A stretch of 39,265 nt of DNA from Hydrogenophaga sp. A37 (GTDB lineage: Bacteria > Pseudomonadota > Gammaproteobacteria > Burkholderiales > Burkholderiaceae_C). The translations under genes were made by a program, and so were the position numbers. Below are positions 1 to 8,517 of this stretch, piece after piece (within the stretch, counting starts at the first letter, position 1; each line of letters begins with the position of its first letter). Under the pieces are notes generated by a model. That model searched no databases. It saw only the letters and a list, made by a program, of their open reading frames with translations, and was not told the DNA's origin. Location: the NCBI RefSeq assembly GCF_002001205.1, contig NZ_MUNZ01000094.1, positions 1-39,265 of the forward strand, written 5' to 3'.

Positions 1-1536
1 GGGCTGGACGGTGCCGAGCCGGTGCGCTGGCTCGATGTGTGGCAGGACGATTACCTGCGCTGGCGCATCGTGTGGTCGTTTGCGCAGGCGGGCATCACGT
101 GCGGGCTCGCGCTGGTGCTGGGGCTGCCCGTGGCCTGGGTGCTGGCCCGGCTGGCGTTTCCCGGCCGTGCGCTGGTGCTGCGCCTCTTGATGCTGCCCTT
201 CGTGGTGCCCACGCTGGTGGCCGCACTCGGCGTGCTGGCACTCTGGGGGCCGCGCGGGCTGCTCGGTGAGCCACTGGCCGAGGCCGGCATCGAACTGGTG
301 GACACGCCTTGGCTGCTGCTCTACGGCAACCTGTTTTTCAACCTGTGCCTGGTGGTGCGCGCCGGCGTGGACGCGCTGGAGCAGGTGAGCGCGCCGCGCG
401 TGGCCGCCGCGCGCACGCTGGGCGCCACGCCCTGGCGTGCGTTCTGGCGCGTGGAGTGGCCGGCCATCCTGCCCTGGCTCGCGTCGGCGCTGTGCCTGGT
501 GTTCCTCTATTGTTTCGCGGGGTTCGGCCTTGCGCTGATCCTGGGCGGGCAGCGCTACGCCACCGCCGAGGTCGAGATCTATACCCTGGTCGCGCACGAG
601 CTGGAGCTGGGCCGCGCGGGCGTGCTCACGGTCTGGATGCTGGGGCTCACCGGTGCCGTGGCACTGGCCTACGCCTGGCTGGAAAAACGGCTGGCCGCGC
701 CGGGGCGCGTGTCGCCCATGGCGCGGCAGCGCCCTTGCAGCGCGGGGCAGTGGGCGGCCGTGGCGGCCGCGCTGGGCGTGCTGTTCGTGGTGTGCGCTGC
801 GCCCTTGCTGGCCATCGTGTGGCGCGCCGCACAGGCCGTGCTGGTGGGGCAGGGCGCTGACGTGTTGATGGAGGGCGACACGCTCGACGCCTTGTGGAAC
901 ACGCTGCGTTTCACCTCGCTGGCGCTGGCGCTCGCCACCGCGCTGGGCCTCACGCACGCGCTTGCGGTGCGCGCTTTCGACACCGCGTCCATGGCACGCC
1001 ACGCCAGCGAGGCGCGTGGCTGGCTGGCGCTGGCTTGGCGCGCGGCGGCTTTTTTGCCGTTCGTGGTGTCGCCCGTCACCGTGGCCTTCGGCCTGCTGCT
1101 GCTTTACCCGGACCTCACCGCCAGCCTCGCCCTGTTGCTGGCGGCGTACGCGCTGCTGGCCTACCCGTTCATTGCGAAGTCACTCACCGCCGCGCTTGAC
1201 GGTTTGCCATCAAGCTACGCGCAGGCGGCGGCCTCGCTCGGCGCGCGCCCTTGGCGTGTGTTCTGGCGTGTCACGCTGCCGCTGGTGGCGCCCGCGCTGC
1301 GCCGGGGCATGGCCTTCGCGGCCGCCACCGCGCTCGGCGAGTTCGCCGTCACGCTGTTTCTCTCACGGCCCGAGTGGACCACGCTCACCACCCTGATCTA
1401 CCAGCACCTGGGCCGGCCCGGCGCCGCCAACCTCGACGCCGCGCTCGTGCTCGCCTGCCTGCTGATGGCGCTCGCGCTGCTGGCGTTCACACTGATCGAA
1501 GGCCCTGCACACAAGGACAATGCGCCCCATGCTTGA
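1..1536 (+). CDS. thiP: ABC transporter permease, ThiP-like, two fused permease domains (5' end outside window)
   Basis: Inner-membrane channel subunit of an ABC importer of the thiamine/Fe(III) type. The frame is open from base 1; a GTG at 22 could serve as a start but leaves no first membrane segment before the domain, so I read the gene as truncated by the window edge. Two BPD_transp_1 halves are visible, each with an EAA cytoplasmic loop: AAARTLGATPWRAFWRVEWP at about residues 127-146 and AAASLGARPWRVFWRV at about 403-418, counted from the GTG. Around twelve hydrophobic segments surround them. A single long chain with two permease domains is typical of ThiP and FbpB. The ATPase gene overlaps its 3' end. 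The binding protein would lie upstream, outside the window, so the substrate (thiamine, iron or putrescine-like) is inferred only. Confidence 0.85.
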   Translation, partial: GLDGAEPVRWLDVWQDDYLRWRIVWSFAQAGITCGLALVLGLPVAWVLARLAFPGRALVLRLLMLPFVVPTLVAALGVLALWGPRGLLGEPLAEAGIELVDTPWLLLYGNLFFNLCLVVRAGVDALEQVSAPRVAAARTLGATPWRAFWRVEWPAILPWLASALCLVFLYCFAGFGLALILGGQRYATAEVEIYTLVAHELELGRAGVLTVWMLGLTGAVALAYAWLEKRLAAPGRVSPMARQRPCSAGQWAAVAAALGVLFVVCAAPLLAIVWRAAQAVLVGQGADVLMEGDTLDALWNTLRFTSLALALATALGLTHALAVRAFDTASMARHASEARGWLALAWRAAAFLPFVVSPVTVAFGLLLLYPDLTASLALLLAAYALLAYPFIAKSLTAALDGLPSSYAQAAASLGARPWRVFWRVTLPLVAPALRRGMAFAAATALGEFAVTLFLSRPEWTTLTTLIYQHLGRPGAANLDAALVLACLLMALALLAFTLIEGPAHKDNAPHA

Positions 1537-2173
1537 ACTGCGCGACATCGCCAAACAATGGGACCACCGGCCGCTGCTCGCGGGCGTGAGCCTGAGCGTG
1601 GCCGCGGGCGAAACCGTGGCGTTGCTCGGTGCCTCGGGCAGCGGCAAGAGCACCCTGCTCAAGATCGTGGCCGGGCTGGAGGCGCCCGAGGCGGGCAGCG
1701 TGTGGTTCGACGGCGTGGACATCACGGCCCTGCCACCCGAGCGGCGCGGCTTCGCGCTGATGTTCCAGGACTTCGCGCTGTTCCCCCACCTCAGCGTGCA
1801 GGACAACGTGGCCTTCGGTCTGGTGGAGCAGGGCGTGCGCCGCAGCGAGGCGCGTGATCGGGCCCGCATCATGCTCGCGCGCTTTGGCCTCGCCGGTCAC
1901 GCATTGGGCAAGGTCTGGACGCTCTCGGGTGGCGAGCAGCAGCGCGTGGCGCTGGCGCGCGCGCTCATCACCGGGCCGCGCGCCCTGCTGCTCGACGAGC
2001 CCTTCAGCGCGCTCGACGCCACCCTGCGCGAGCAACTGCGCGCCGAATTCCGCGAGCGCATCACCGAAGCCGGCATGACGGCCATGCTCGTGACCCACGA
2101 CGAGCAGGAAGCGCGCGCCATGGCGCAACGCGCCTGGGCACTGCGCGAAGGGCGGCTGGTCGCGCTCTGGTGA
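1520..2173 (+). CDS. thiQ: ABC transporter ATP-binding protein, ThiQ-like
   Basis: ATPase partner of the upstream permease, acting on the cytoplasmic face of the membrane. The 217-residue chain has Walker [10 protein letters not shown], the Q-loop in MFQDF, the signature LSGGEQQR, Walker B ALLLDEP with a D-loop SALD, and the switch histidine in VTHDEQEA. It lacks the C-terminal TOBE extension of CysA/PotA-type ATPases, which fits the short ThiQ subgroup. It overlaps the permease by 17 bases, so the two are translationally coupled. An AAGGA at 1513-1517 sits 2 bases before the ATG at 1520 and 11 bases before a second ATG at 1529 (MLELRD). The second spacing and the usual N-terminus of the family make 1529 a real alternative start. 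Thiamine specificity is a family-level guess. Confidence 0.85.
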   Translation: MRPMLELRDIAKQWDHRPLLAGVSLSVAAGETVALLGASGSGKSTLLKIVAGLEAPEAGSVWFDGVDITALPPERRGFALMFQDFALFPHLSVQDNVAFGLVEQGVRRSEARDRARIMLARFGLAGHALGKVWTLSGGEQQRVALARALITGPRALLLDEPFSALDATLREQLRAEFRERITEAGMTAMLVTHDEQEARAMAQRAWALREGRLVALW

Positions 2174-2246
2174 GAGGTGGCGCTGGCACAATGAATCCGA
2201 ACGCACCTCCGGGTGCATCCACCACACGCATTCAACGGAGGTTCAC

Positions 2247-2594
2247 ATGGGCTGGTTTTCCAAAAGCACCGACGGTTTCTTCCTCAGCACCACCACGCCG
2301 CCCGGCATCGAGTTGAAGCAGTACCTGGGTGTGGTCAACGGTGAGGCCATCATCGGCGCCAACATCTTCCGTGACATGTTTTCTTCGGTGCGCGACGTGG
2401 TTGGCGGCCGGGCCGGTGGCTACGAACGTGCGCTGGCGGGCGCGCGCGACGCGGCAATGGAAGAGCTGATCGACGCTGCCAAACAGATGGGTGCCAACGG
2501 CGTGGTCGGCATCGACTTCGACTACGAGGTCATGGGCGAGACCAACGGCATGATGATGGTGGCCGTCAGCGGCACGGCGGTGAAGCTGGGCTAA
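2247..2594 (+). CDS. YbjQ/UPF0145 family protein
   Basis: A 115-residue soluble protein of the YbjQ (putative heavy-metal-binding) family. The family pattern is visible: a beta-rich start with [20 protein letters not shown], a helical middle with [20 protein letters not shown], and the closing strand motif [12 protein letters not shown] followed by a short strand ending in GTAVKLG. Members form pentamers; their cellular role is not established. An excellent ribosome site (GGAGG at 2237-2241) precedes the ATG. A possible promoter lies in the 73-base gap after the ATPase gene: an extended -10, TG-G-CACAAT, ends at 2192. No metal-binding histidine or cysteine cluster is seen in this copy, so the 'heavy-metal' label should not be taken as a function. 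Confidence 0.85.
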   Translation: MGWFSKSTDGFFLSTTTPPGIELKQYLGVVNGEAIIGANIFRDMFSSVRDVVGGRAGGYERALAGARDAAMEELIDAAKQMGANGVVGIDFDYEVMGETNGMMMVAVSGTAVKLG

Positions 2595-2607
2595 ACGGTT
2601 CGTGCCC

Positions 2608-3054
2608 ATGGACGCCTACATCCTCATTGGCAACGCCAACACGCGCAAGACCTCGGTGGTGCGCAGCCTCACGGGTTGTTTCAACCGCAGCGTGCGCGAC
2701 ATCCAGCTGCAAAGCAGCAAACGGCCGCAGCGTTTCTACGCCCGGGTCGGCACCCTGCAGATCACCCGCACCTCGATCGACGACTTCATTCAGGAGGTGA
2801 CGCGCTCGCGCTGCGAGGCGGTGGTGTTCTGCCTCTCGCCCACGGCCTACAAGACCGACCTGGAGACCTTCCCCGACGCCCAGGCCTACGTGGCCGCGCT
2901 GCGTGAGCGGGGCTGGCACATCAAGGGCGTGGCCGTGCTCGGCCAGGACGGCGGCGGTGTGCGCGCGCCCAACCTACGGCAATACACGCAGGCCCCGACG
3001 GCGCCGGTGAACGTGACCTCGCGCGATGTGCGGGCGCAGTTTGGGTGGTTGTGA
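2608..3054 (+). CDS. Small hypothetical protein with a degenerate P-loop
   Basis: I do not recognise a named family. The 148-residue chain opens with a strand and a loop that looks like a Walker A site, YILIGNANTRKTSVVRSLTG, with G8, K14 and T15 in the right places but Arg at position 13 where the canonical glycine stands. A later strand CEAVVFCLSP resembles a Walker B strand without the acidic end, and KGVAVLGQDGG forms another strand-turn. The fold may be a single-domain P-loop NTPase relative. The ATG at 2608 is chosen over an in-frame GTG at 2602. It starts 13 bases after the YbjQ gene with no clear ribosome site and is probably co-transcribed. Function unknown. Confidence 0.75.
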   Translation: MDAYILIGNANTRKTSVVRSLTGCFNRSVRDIQLQSSKRPQRFYARVGTLQITRTSIDDFIQEVTRSRCEAVVFCLSPTAYKTDLETFPDAQAYVAALRERGWHIKGVAVLGQDGGGVRAPNLRQYTQAPTAPVNVTSRDVRAQFGWL

Positions 3055-3171
3055 AACTCGTCCGCAATCGCCAGAGGCAAAGATGGGCTCACGAAGCTGC
3101 CTGGGAATGAGAATGGGCGCGGTAGCGGGACGGTGGTGAGGCCAGGGGGCTCTGTATAACCAGTCGTCGCA

Positions 3172-3621
3172 TCAGCACCTTGGCGTCGTCATGGGGGAGC
3201 AGTGGCCACATTTGGCGTTATTTCTTCCGCCGCCCCACTTGTTTTGGACGGGGGTTGAACATTCGGCGTAGCAGGCCTCGCTGGCCTGATACGCCTGCTT
3301 TTGTGCCTTGCAAGCTTCCTGTTGGGCAGCAAGACCGGGGAGTTTTTTGGTCTCTGCCTTCGGGGCGGAGGCAGGCGTGGGCACCGGAGCAGAGCCATCG
3401 GCAGGTGCATTGGATGCCGGGGGAGTGTTGGGCTCAAATCGCTTGGCGATATTCGGTAGCGGGATCTTGACGGGTGTGCCTCGCTTGTTCTCTGGAGTGC
3501 TTACCTCGTCGCCAAAGTGCTTCCGGCCTTGTGCATCGGTCCATGTGTAGACCTGCGCGTGGATCAACGAGTTGCACAGCAGCAGCCCCGCCCATGCCCA
3601 TCTTCGAAACACGTTTTTCAT
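3172..3621 (-). CDS. DUF4124 domain protein, exported, cysteine-rich C-terminus
   Basis: A 149-residue secreted or periplasmic protein. Residues 1-22 form a signal peptide ending in HAQ. The DUF4124 core follows directly (VYTWTDAQGRKHFGDE, residues 24-39). A low-complexity Pro/Ala/Ser linker (about 63-92) leads to a tail with six cysteines (104, 117, 121, 138, 141, 149), probably disulfide-bonded in the periplasm. The start at 3621 is set by a GGAG ribosome site and by the signal peptide; an upstream in-frame ATG at 3651 would bury it. The gene lies 39 bases downstream of the transglycosylase gene on the same strand and may be the last gene of that transcript. DUF4124 has no assigned biochemical role. 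Confidence 0.85.
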   Translation of the reverse strand: MKNVFRRWAWAGLLLCNSLIHAQVYTWTDAQGRKHFGDEVSTPENKRGTPVKIPLPNIAKRFEPNTPPASNAPADGSAPVPTPASAPKAETKKLPGLAAQQEACKAQKQAYQASEACYAECSTPVQNKWGGGRNNAKCGHCSPMTTPRC

Positions 3622-3660
3622 GACACGCCTCTCCTGTTGGCCTGTATCCATTGATCTGAC

Positions 3661-4866
3661 TCAACCGACCCTGAGCGCTCTCAACAACTTCTGTCCCCCA
3701 CGCCCGTTCGCCTCCATCCCCAGCCGGACCTGCTCCACCCGGATCGCTTCCCGGCTTTTGTCGCCGAGCATGCCGTCCACCTCGCCGATGTCGTGGCCGC
3801 GCAGGATCAGCAGGCCTTGCAGTTCGCGGCGTTCGGCGCGTGAGAGGCCCGGGTCGTCGGTGGGCCAGGGGGTGGTGAACGGGCCGGCGCCGCGCAGCCG
3901 GTCGCTCAGGTGGGCGATGGCCAGGCCGTAACTTTCGGCGGCGTTGTAGCTGTAGATGGCGTCGAAGTTTTTGAACACCAGAAAGGCCGGTCCTTGTGGG
4001 CCGGAAGGTGTCATGAGCCCGGCGGCGCCCAAGCCCTCGGGCAACGGCGAACCGTCCATCTTGCGCAGGCCGCGCGCGACCCACTCGTTCATGGCCCGCT
4101 TGCTGCGCCGGCCTTCGTTGTCGGTGTTGAAGCCGGTCGGCAGCTTCACTTCAAACCCCCAGGGCTGGCTGCTTTGCCAGCCGGCCTTGGCGAGGAAGTT
4201 GGCGGTGGAGGCGAGCGCGTCGCTGGTGTTGTCCATCAGGTCGCGCTTACCGTCGCCGTCGAAATCAACCGCCAGGCGCTCGAAGGTGCTGGGCATGAAC
4301 TGGGTGTGGCCGAACGCGCCGGCCCAGGAACCGATCAGGCGTTCGGGCGCGATGTGGCCGCCCTGCAGGATGCGCATCGCCGAATAGAACTCACCCTGGA
4401 AGTAGCCCTGGCGCCGGCCGTGGCACGACAGCGTGCCCAGCGCCTGCAGCAGCGGGTATTTGCCCAGGGTCTGGCCGAAGTTGCTCTCCACGCCCCAGAC
4501 CGCGACCACGGTGGCCGGGTCCACGCCGTGGCGCTGCTGCACGCGCGCGAGCACCTCGGCGTGCTGTTGCAGCATGGCCTGACCTTGCTGCACGCGCTCG
4601 TCGTCCACCAGACCGCTGAGGTAGTCCCAGATCGGCATGCGGAACTCGGGCTGGTAGTTGAGCTTTTCGATCACGCTCATGTCGGGCGTGAGCCCGGTGG
4701 TGAAGCGGCGGTAGCTCGATTCGGAGACACCGGCGGCGTGCGCTTCAGCCTGCAGGCCGTCGAGACAGCGCGCGAAGTCGGGTGGGGCCACGGGGGCGTT
4801 TTGGGCCAGGGTCGGTAGCGCGAACAGGAACAGGGCAGCGGGAAGGAGCGAGCGGGTCGGTTTCAT
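3661..4866 (-). CDS. mltB: Lytic murein transglycosylase, MltB family
   Basis: Periplasmic enzyme that cleaves the MurNAc-GlcNAc bond of peptidoglycan with formation of the 1,6-anhydro product. The 401-residue chain has a signal peptide (1-21, ending LPTLAQ), an SLT_2 catalytic domain (about 28-325) with the catalytic glutamate E127 in VWGVESNFGQTLG, and the family stretch GAFGHTQFMPSTFERLAVDFDG. A C-terminal peptidoglycan-binding domain (about 342-398, LSRAERRELQGLLILRGHD) follows. There is no lipobox cysteine, so this is the soluble form rather than lipoprotein MltB. The gene starts 22 bases after the stop of the metallo-hydrolase gene and is probably co-transcribed with it. The functional call is strong; the symbol is by similarity. 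Confidence 0.92.
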   Translation of the reverse strand: MKPTRSLLPAALFLFALPTLAQNAPVAPPDFARCLDGLQAEAHAAGVSESSYRRFTTGLTPDMSVIEKLNYQPEFRMPIWDYLSGLVDDERVQQGQAMLQQHAEVLARVQQRHGVDPATVVAVWGVESNFGQTLGKYPLLQALGTLSCHGRRQGYFQGEFYSAMRILQGGHIAPERLIGSWAGAFGHTQFMPSTFERLAVDFDGDGKRDLMDNTSDALASTANFLAKAGWQSSQPWGFEVKLPTGFNTDNEGRRSKRAMNEWVARGLRKMDGSPLPEGLGAAGLMTPSGPQGPAFLVFKNFDAIYSYNAAESYGLAIAHLSDRLRGAGPFTTPWPTDDPGLSRAERRELQGLLILRGHDIGEVDGMLGDKSREAIRVEQVRLGMEANGRGGQKLLRALRVG

Positions 4867-4888
4867 GTCGTCAAGTCGTTGGCAGGTT

Positions 4889-6262
4889 TCAAGTGTTCCA
4901 GGTGCTGTTGTGCTCGGGCACCAGCGCGTGCCAGCCCAGCTCGGTCTCGATGCGGTGGCGCAGTGCGTCGGAGGCGCCCGGGTCGCCGTGCGTCACGAAC
5001 ACGCGGCGCGGTGCTGCGGGCAGGGCGCGCAGCCAGTCCATGAGCTGGCTGGCGTCAGCGTGGGCCGAGGCGGAGGCCAGTTGCACGACCTCGGCGCGCA
5101 CGGTGATGTCCTGCCCGTGGATGCGCACCCTGGGGCTGCCGCTGGCGAGCGTGGCGCCGCGCGTGCCGGGCGACTGGTAGCCCGTGAGCAGCACCATGTT
5201 GCGGTGGTCGCCCAGGTGCTGCGCGAGGTGGTGCAGCACGCGCCCGCCGGTGGCCATGCCGCTGGCCGAGAGGATGACCTTGGGGCCATGGTGACGCGCG
5301 ATCGCCTTGGACTCGTCGGCGGTGCGCGTCATGGTGGCCACGGTCTCCATGGCGTGGCATTCGGCCGCGTTGAGGCGGTGTTCGCCGAGGTGGCGTGCGA
5401 ACAGGCCGGTGGTGTGAATGGCCATCGGGCTGTCGAGGTAGACCGGCAGGCTGTGCGGCAGCGCGCCGCTGGCCTTGAGCTGGGCGATGGCGTGCAGCAG
5501 CGCCTGCGCACGGCCCACGGCGAACACCGGCACCACGGCCGTGCCGCCGCGCGCGGCCACGCGCTGCAGCGCGGGCGCCAGCTCGGCGAGCACGTCTTCG
5601 TCCGGGTGCTCGCGGTCGCCGTAGGTGGATTCACACACCACCACGTCCGCCGCGGGCGGCGGCTCGGGCGGGTTCATCAGCGAATCGTCGGGCCGGCCCA
5701 GGTCGCCCGAGAACAGGATGCGTTGCCCACCCACCTCCAGCAGCAGGCTGGCCGCGCCGAGGATGTGGCCCGCGCCCGAGAAACGCGCCGTCCAGCCGGG
5801 CAGCGGTTCAAAGGCTTCGCCCATGGGTTGGGTGCGGATCAGCTTCAGGCTGTTCAGCGCGTCGGCCTCGGTGTAGAGCGGCAGGGCGGGCGCGTGTTTG
5901 CTGAAGCCCTTGCGGTTGGCGAAGTGGGCGTCTTCTTCCTGGATGTGGCCGCTGTCGGGCAGCAGGATCTGCGCGAGGTCGCGGGTGGCGGGCGTGGTCC
6001 ACACCTTGCCGTGAAAACCTTCCTTGGCCAGCAGGGGCAGGTAGCCGCTGTGGTCCAGGTGCGCGTGTGTCAGCAGCACGGCGCCGATGTGGTGGGGCAT
6101 CACCGGCAACGGGTCGCGGTTGCGCAGGCGCAGCTGCTTGTAGCCCTGAAACAGCCCGCAGTCGATCAGCAGGCTCTGGCCGTTGAACTCGACCAGGTAC
6201 TTGGAGCCGGTGACGGTGCCGGCGCCCCCAAGGAATCGGATGTGGACGTTCATGCGGTTCAT
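4889..6262 (-). CDS. Metallo-beta-lactamase fold / beta-CASP RNA-processing-type hydrolase
   Basis: A 457-residue cytoplasmic zinc hydrolase of the beta-CASP group (relatives of CPSF73 and bacterial YsgS/ribonuclease J-like exonucleases). Visible order: the start strand IRFLGGAGTVTGS, the metal motif HAHLDH (H63, H65, D67, H68 counted from the Met at 6253), GAGHILGA with the next ligand histidine, FSGDLG with the bridging aspartate, the beta-CASP insertion (about 190-330, CESTYGDREH to SASGMATGG), and a C-terminal RMMBL segment with SASAHAD and VTHGD. RNA cleavage is the usual family activity but the substrate is not determined. Two starts are possible, 6262 and 6253 (MNVHIRF), neither with a clear ribosome site. 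It is the first gene of the minus-strand group with the transglycosylase. Confidence 0.9.
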   Translation of the reverse strand: MNRMNVHIRFLGGAGTVTGSKYLVEFNGQSLLIDCGLFQGYKQLRLRNRDPLPVMPHHIGAVLLTHAHLDHSGYLPLLAKEGFHGKVWTTPATRDLAQILLPDSGHIQEEDAHFANRKGFSKHAPALPLYTEADALNSLKLIRTQPMGEAFEPLPGWTARFSGAGHILGAASLLLEVGGQRILFSGDLGRPDDSLMNPPEPPPAADVVVCESTYGDREHPDEDVLAELAPALQRVAARGGTAVVPVFAVGRAQALLHAIAQLKASGALPHSLPVYLDSPMAIHTTGLFARHLGEHRLNAAECHAMETVATMTRTADESKAIARHHGPKVILSASGMATGGRVLHHLAQHLGDHRNMVLLTGYQSPGTRGATLASGSPRVRIHGQDITVRAEVVQLASASAHADASQLMDWLRALPAAPRRVFVTHGDPGASDALRHRIETELGWHALVPEHNSTWNT

Positions 6263-6322
6263 CTTACCCGTGGGGGTTCAGCACGACCGCTGCGCAGGCC
6301 TTGAAGCACCAGGGCCTTTTGC

Positions 6323-6389
6323 TTAGTTGATTTCGTCATAAACAACTGAGAACGTATTCGTTCCTGTTTTGTGGCTGCGCTTCCATGAT
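6323..6389 (+). promoter_or_regulatory. Candidate CysB-type activated promoter of the first sulfate-binding gene
   Basis: An imperfect 19-base dyad TTA-N13-TAA (6323-6341) is followed by a segment ending in TCGTT (6358-6362). Exactly 21 bases later comes a -10-like hexamer CATGAT (6384-6389). The -35 position at 17-base spacing starts with the last T of TCGTT and reads TTCCTG, a poor match that suggests activator dependence. Same layout as at 19976-20042 and 20723-20790. The rest of the 161-base gap shows nothing else. Confidence 0.55.
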
Positions 6390-6423
6390 CCGCTCCGTTG
6401 ATCACACATCCCTGGAGAAAACC

Positions 6424-7437
6424 ATGAAAACCCGCCGCAGCTTCACCACCGCCCTGATCGTCGGCACCCTCGCCGCAGCCACCTTGCCGGCCTTCGCCCA
6501 GCCAGCCCCCGTCACCCTGCTCAACGTGTCCTACGACCCGACGCGCGAGCTGTACGTTGAATACAACGCCGCGTTCGCCAAACACTGGAAGGCCAAGACC
6601 GGCCAGGACGTGACCATCAAGCAGAGCCATGGCGGCTCGGGCAAGCAGGCCCGCTCCATCATCGACGGCCTCGACGCCGACGTGGCCACGCTGGCCCTGG
6701 CCGGTGACACCGACGCCCTGCACAACAACGGCGGCTGGATTCCGAAGGACTGGCAAAAGCGCCTCCCGCACAACAGCTCGCCCTACACCTCGACCATCGT
6801 GCTGGTCACCCGCGCGGGCAACCCCAAGAACATCAAGGACTGGGACGACCTGATCCGCCCGGACGTGAAGGTCATCACCCCCAACCCCAAGACCTCGGGC
6901 GGCGCGCGCTGGAACTACCTGGCCGCCTGGGAATTTGCCAAGCGCAAGTACGGCAGCGAGGCCAAGGCCAAGGAGTTCGTAGGCAAGCTCTACGACAACG
7001 TGCCGGTGCTCGACTCGGGCGCGCGCGGCTCGTCCATCACCTTCGCCCAGCGCGCCCAGGGCGACGTGTTCATCTCCTGGGAAAACGAGGCCTACCTGCT
7101 GGAGAAGGAGTTCGGCAACAAGGTGGACTTTGTCTATCCCTCGCTCTCCATCCTGGCCGAGCCGGCCGTGACCGTGGTGGACAAGAACGTGGACAAGAAG
7201 GGCACGCGCGCCGTGGCGCAGGCCTACCTGGAGTACCTGTACACCGAAGAGGCGCAGGACATCATCGGCAAGAACTTCTACCGCCCGATCTCGGCCAAGG
7301 CCCAGGCCAAGTACGCCAAGCAGCTGCCCAAGCTCAACCTGTTCAAGATCGAAGAGGCCTTCGGCGGCTGGGAGCAGGCGGCCAAGGCGCACTTTGCCGA
7401 CGGCGGCAGCTTCGACCAGATCTACACCAAGAAATAA
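6424..7437 (+). CDS. sbp: Sulfate/thiosulfate ABC transporter periplasmic binding protein (first copy)
   Basis: Periplasmic receptor that delivers sulfate (or thiosulfate) to the CysTWA channel. The 337-residue chain has a signal peptide (1-25, ending PAFAQ) and the family start [14 protein letters not shown]. Later come [20 protein letters not shown], the hinge block [37 protein letters not shown] (about 137-173), and [13 protein letters not shown]. The ATG at 6424 is chosen over one at 6385 because it begins the signal peptide. It heads a group with the FMN reductase, a small membrane peptide and a TOBE protein, away from cysTWA, which lies 15 kb downstream with a second binding protein. 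It shares most family blocks with that copy but differs in many positions. Expression is probably CysB-dependent through the promoter at 6323-6389. Confidence 0.93.
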   Translation: MKTRRSFTTALIVGTLAAATLPAFAQPAPVTLLNVSYDPTRELYVEYNAAFAKHWKAKTGQDVTIKQSHGGSGKQARSIIDGLDADVATLALAGDTDALHNNGGWIPKDWQKRLPHNSSPYTSTIVLVTRAGNPKNIKDWDDLIRPDVKVITPNPKTSGGARWNYLAAWEFAKRKYGSEAKAKEFVGKLYDNVPVLDSGARGSSITFAQRAQGDVFISWENEAYLLEKEFGNKVDFVYPSLSILAEPAVTVVDKNVDKKGTRAVAQAYLEYLYTEEAQDIIGKNFYRPISAKAQAKYAKQLPKLNLFKIEEAFGGWEQAAKAHFADGGSFDQIYTKK

Positions 7438-7482
7438 GCGGTTCCACACCCGCTGTCACACACCGTCCAGGGAGCCTTTGCC

Positions 7483-8079
7483 ATGTCCGTCCTGCTGATC
7501 GCCGGCAGTCCTTCCGAGCACTCGCGCTCGTCCACGTTGCTGAGCGGGGTGGCCCGCCGCCTGCACGACCAGGTGGACGACCGCCGCCTGCGGGTCGAGC
7601 GGCTGCAGATTCGCGACCTCTCGCCGCAGGCGCTGTTGCTGGCCGACTGGGGAAATTCGAGCGTGCTGCGCGCCATCGAACAGGTGGCCCACGCCCGCGC
7701 GCTGGTGGTCGCCACGCCGGTCTACAAGGCGGCCTACAGTGGCGTGCTCAAGGTCTTTCTCGACCTGCTGCCGCAGACCGCGCTGAAAGGCAAGGTGGTG
7801 CTGCCCATCGCCACCGGCGGCAGCCCCCACCACATGCTGGCGCTGGACTACGCGCTGCGCCCGGTGCTGCAGTCGCTCGGCGCCAGGCACATCCTGCCGG
7901 GTGTGTACGCGTCGGACAGCCAGATCCCGAAGGACGCCGATGGCGAGTACCAGCCGGGCGAGGAGATCCAGACGCGGCTGGACGACGCGGTGTCCATCCT
8001 GCTGCACGAGGGCCTGCACTGGCCGGTGACGCCGGTGTTCGCGCCGGTGCCGTTCGCGCAGGCGCAGTACAGCGTGTGA
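7483..8079 (+). CDS. ssuE: NAD(P)H-dependent FMN reductase, SsuE/MsuE type
   Basis: Cytoplasmic flavodoxin-like reductase that makes FMNH2 for two-component sulfonate monooxygenases. The 198-residue chain begins with the family loop LLIAGSPSEHSRSSTLL (FMN phosphate binding), has VVATPVYKAAYSGVLKVFLDLLP with the conserved PVY-K-YSG block, and LKGKVVLPIATGGSPHHMLALDYALRPVL with the GGS-H loop. A ribosome site AGGGAG precedes the ATG. It follows the sulfate-binding gene by 45 bases, so it is likely on the same transcript. No ssuD-like gene is adjacent. The likely oxygenase partner is the LLM enzyme at 9722-11092, encoded on the other strand 1.6 kb away. Confidence 0.92.
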   Translation: MSVLLIAGSPSEHSRSSTLLSGVARRLHDQVDDRRLRVERLQIRDLSPQALLLADWGNSSVLRAIEQVAHARALVVATPVYKAAYSGVLKVFLDLLPQTALKGKVVLPIATGGSPHHMLALDYALRPVLQSLGARHILPGVYASDSQIPKDADGEYQPGEEIQTRLDDAVSILLHEGLHWPVTPVFAPVPFAQAQYSV

Positions 8080-8085
8080 ACCGTC

Positions 8086-8247
8086 ATGGCCCTGCCCGAC
8101 CCCAACCCCTTGCCGCCCGAATACCCGGGGATGACCGAGACGCCCTTGCCGTCGGACGGCATCACCTCCTTTGAGCGCGCGGTGAACCTGGCGGTCGCGG
8201 CCGTGCTGGTGGCGCTGGGTCTCTACGCCCTCTATGGGCCGGTCTGA
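8086..8247 (+). CDS. 53-residue single-span membrane peptide
   Basis: A short ORF not assigned to any family I recognise. It encodes a proline-rich N-terminal part (MALPDPNPLPPEYPGMTETP) followed by a short link with SFERAVN and one hydrophobic helix, about residues 33-50 (LAVAAVLVALGLYALY). It begins 6 bases after the FMN reductase stop codon and ends 39 bases before the TOBE protein gene, so it sits within an otherwise tightly packed transcript. Coding-like features are the clean charge layout (acidic/proline head, transmembrane tail) and its position. There is no clear ribosome site, so translation may be coupled to ssuE. Function unknown. Confidence 0.6.
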   Translation: MALPDPNPLPPEYPGMTETPLPSDGITSFERAVNLAVAAVLVALGLYALYGPV

Positions 8248-8286
8248 TTCATCCCTTTTTCTCATCATTCTTTTCAGGAGTGTTTC

Positions 8287-8502
8287 ATGTCCATTCAAGC
8301 CATCAACGTGCGCAACCAGTTCAAGGGCAAGGTGCGCGAAATCATCCGCGGCGACGTCGTCTCCGAGATCGACGTCGAGACCCCCTGGGGCATCGTGACC
8401 TCGGTCATCACCACGCGCTCGGTCGACGCGCTGGAGCTGAAAGTGGGCTCCGATGTGGTGGCCCTCGTCAAGTCCACCGAGGTCTCCATCGCCAAACTCT
8501 GA
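8287..8502 (+). CDS. Molbindin-like TOBE (Mop) domain protein
   Basis: A 71-residue single TOBE domain protein of the molbindin type, which normally forms hexamers that bind molybdate or tungstate oxyanions in the cytoplasm. The pattern VRNQFKGKVREIIRGDVVSEIDVETPWGIVTSVITTRSVDALELKVGSDVVALVKSTEV is a full-length match to the domain: RNQ-KG-V near the start, S-IT--S---L-L--G in the centre and V-A-VK-TEV at the end. AGGAG at 8276-8280 gives a strong ribosome site. It is the last gene of the sulfate-binding protein operon, directly before a strong terminator. A role in oxyanion homeostasis alongside sulfate uptake is reasonable, since sulfate and molybdate compete, but is inferred. Confidence 0.88.
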   Translation: MSIQAINVRNQFKGKVREIIRGDVVSEIDVETPWGIVTSVITTRSVDALELKVGSDVVALVKSTEVSIAKL

Positions 8503-8517
8503 CCGCGCCCGCTTCTG

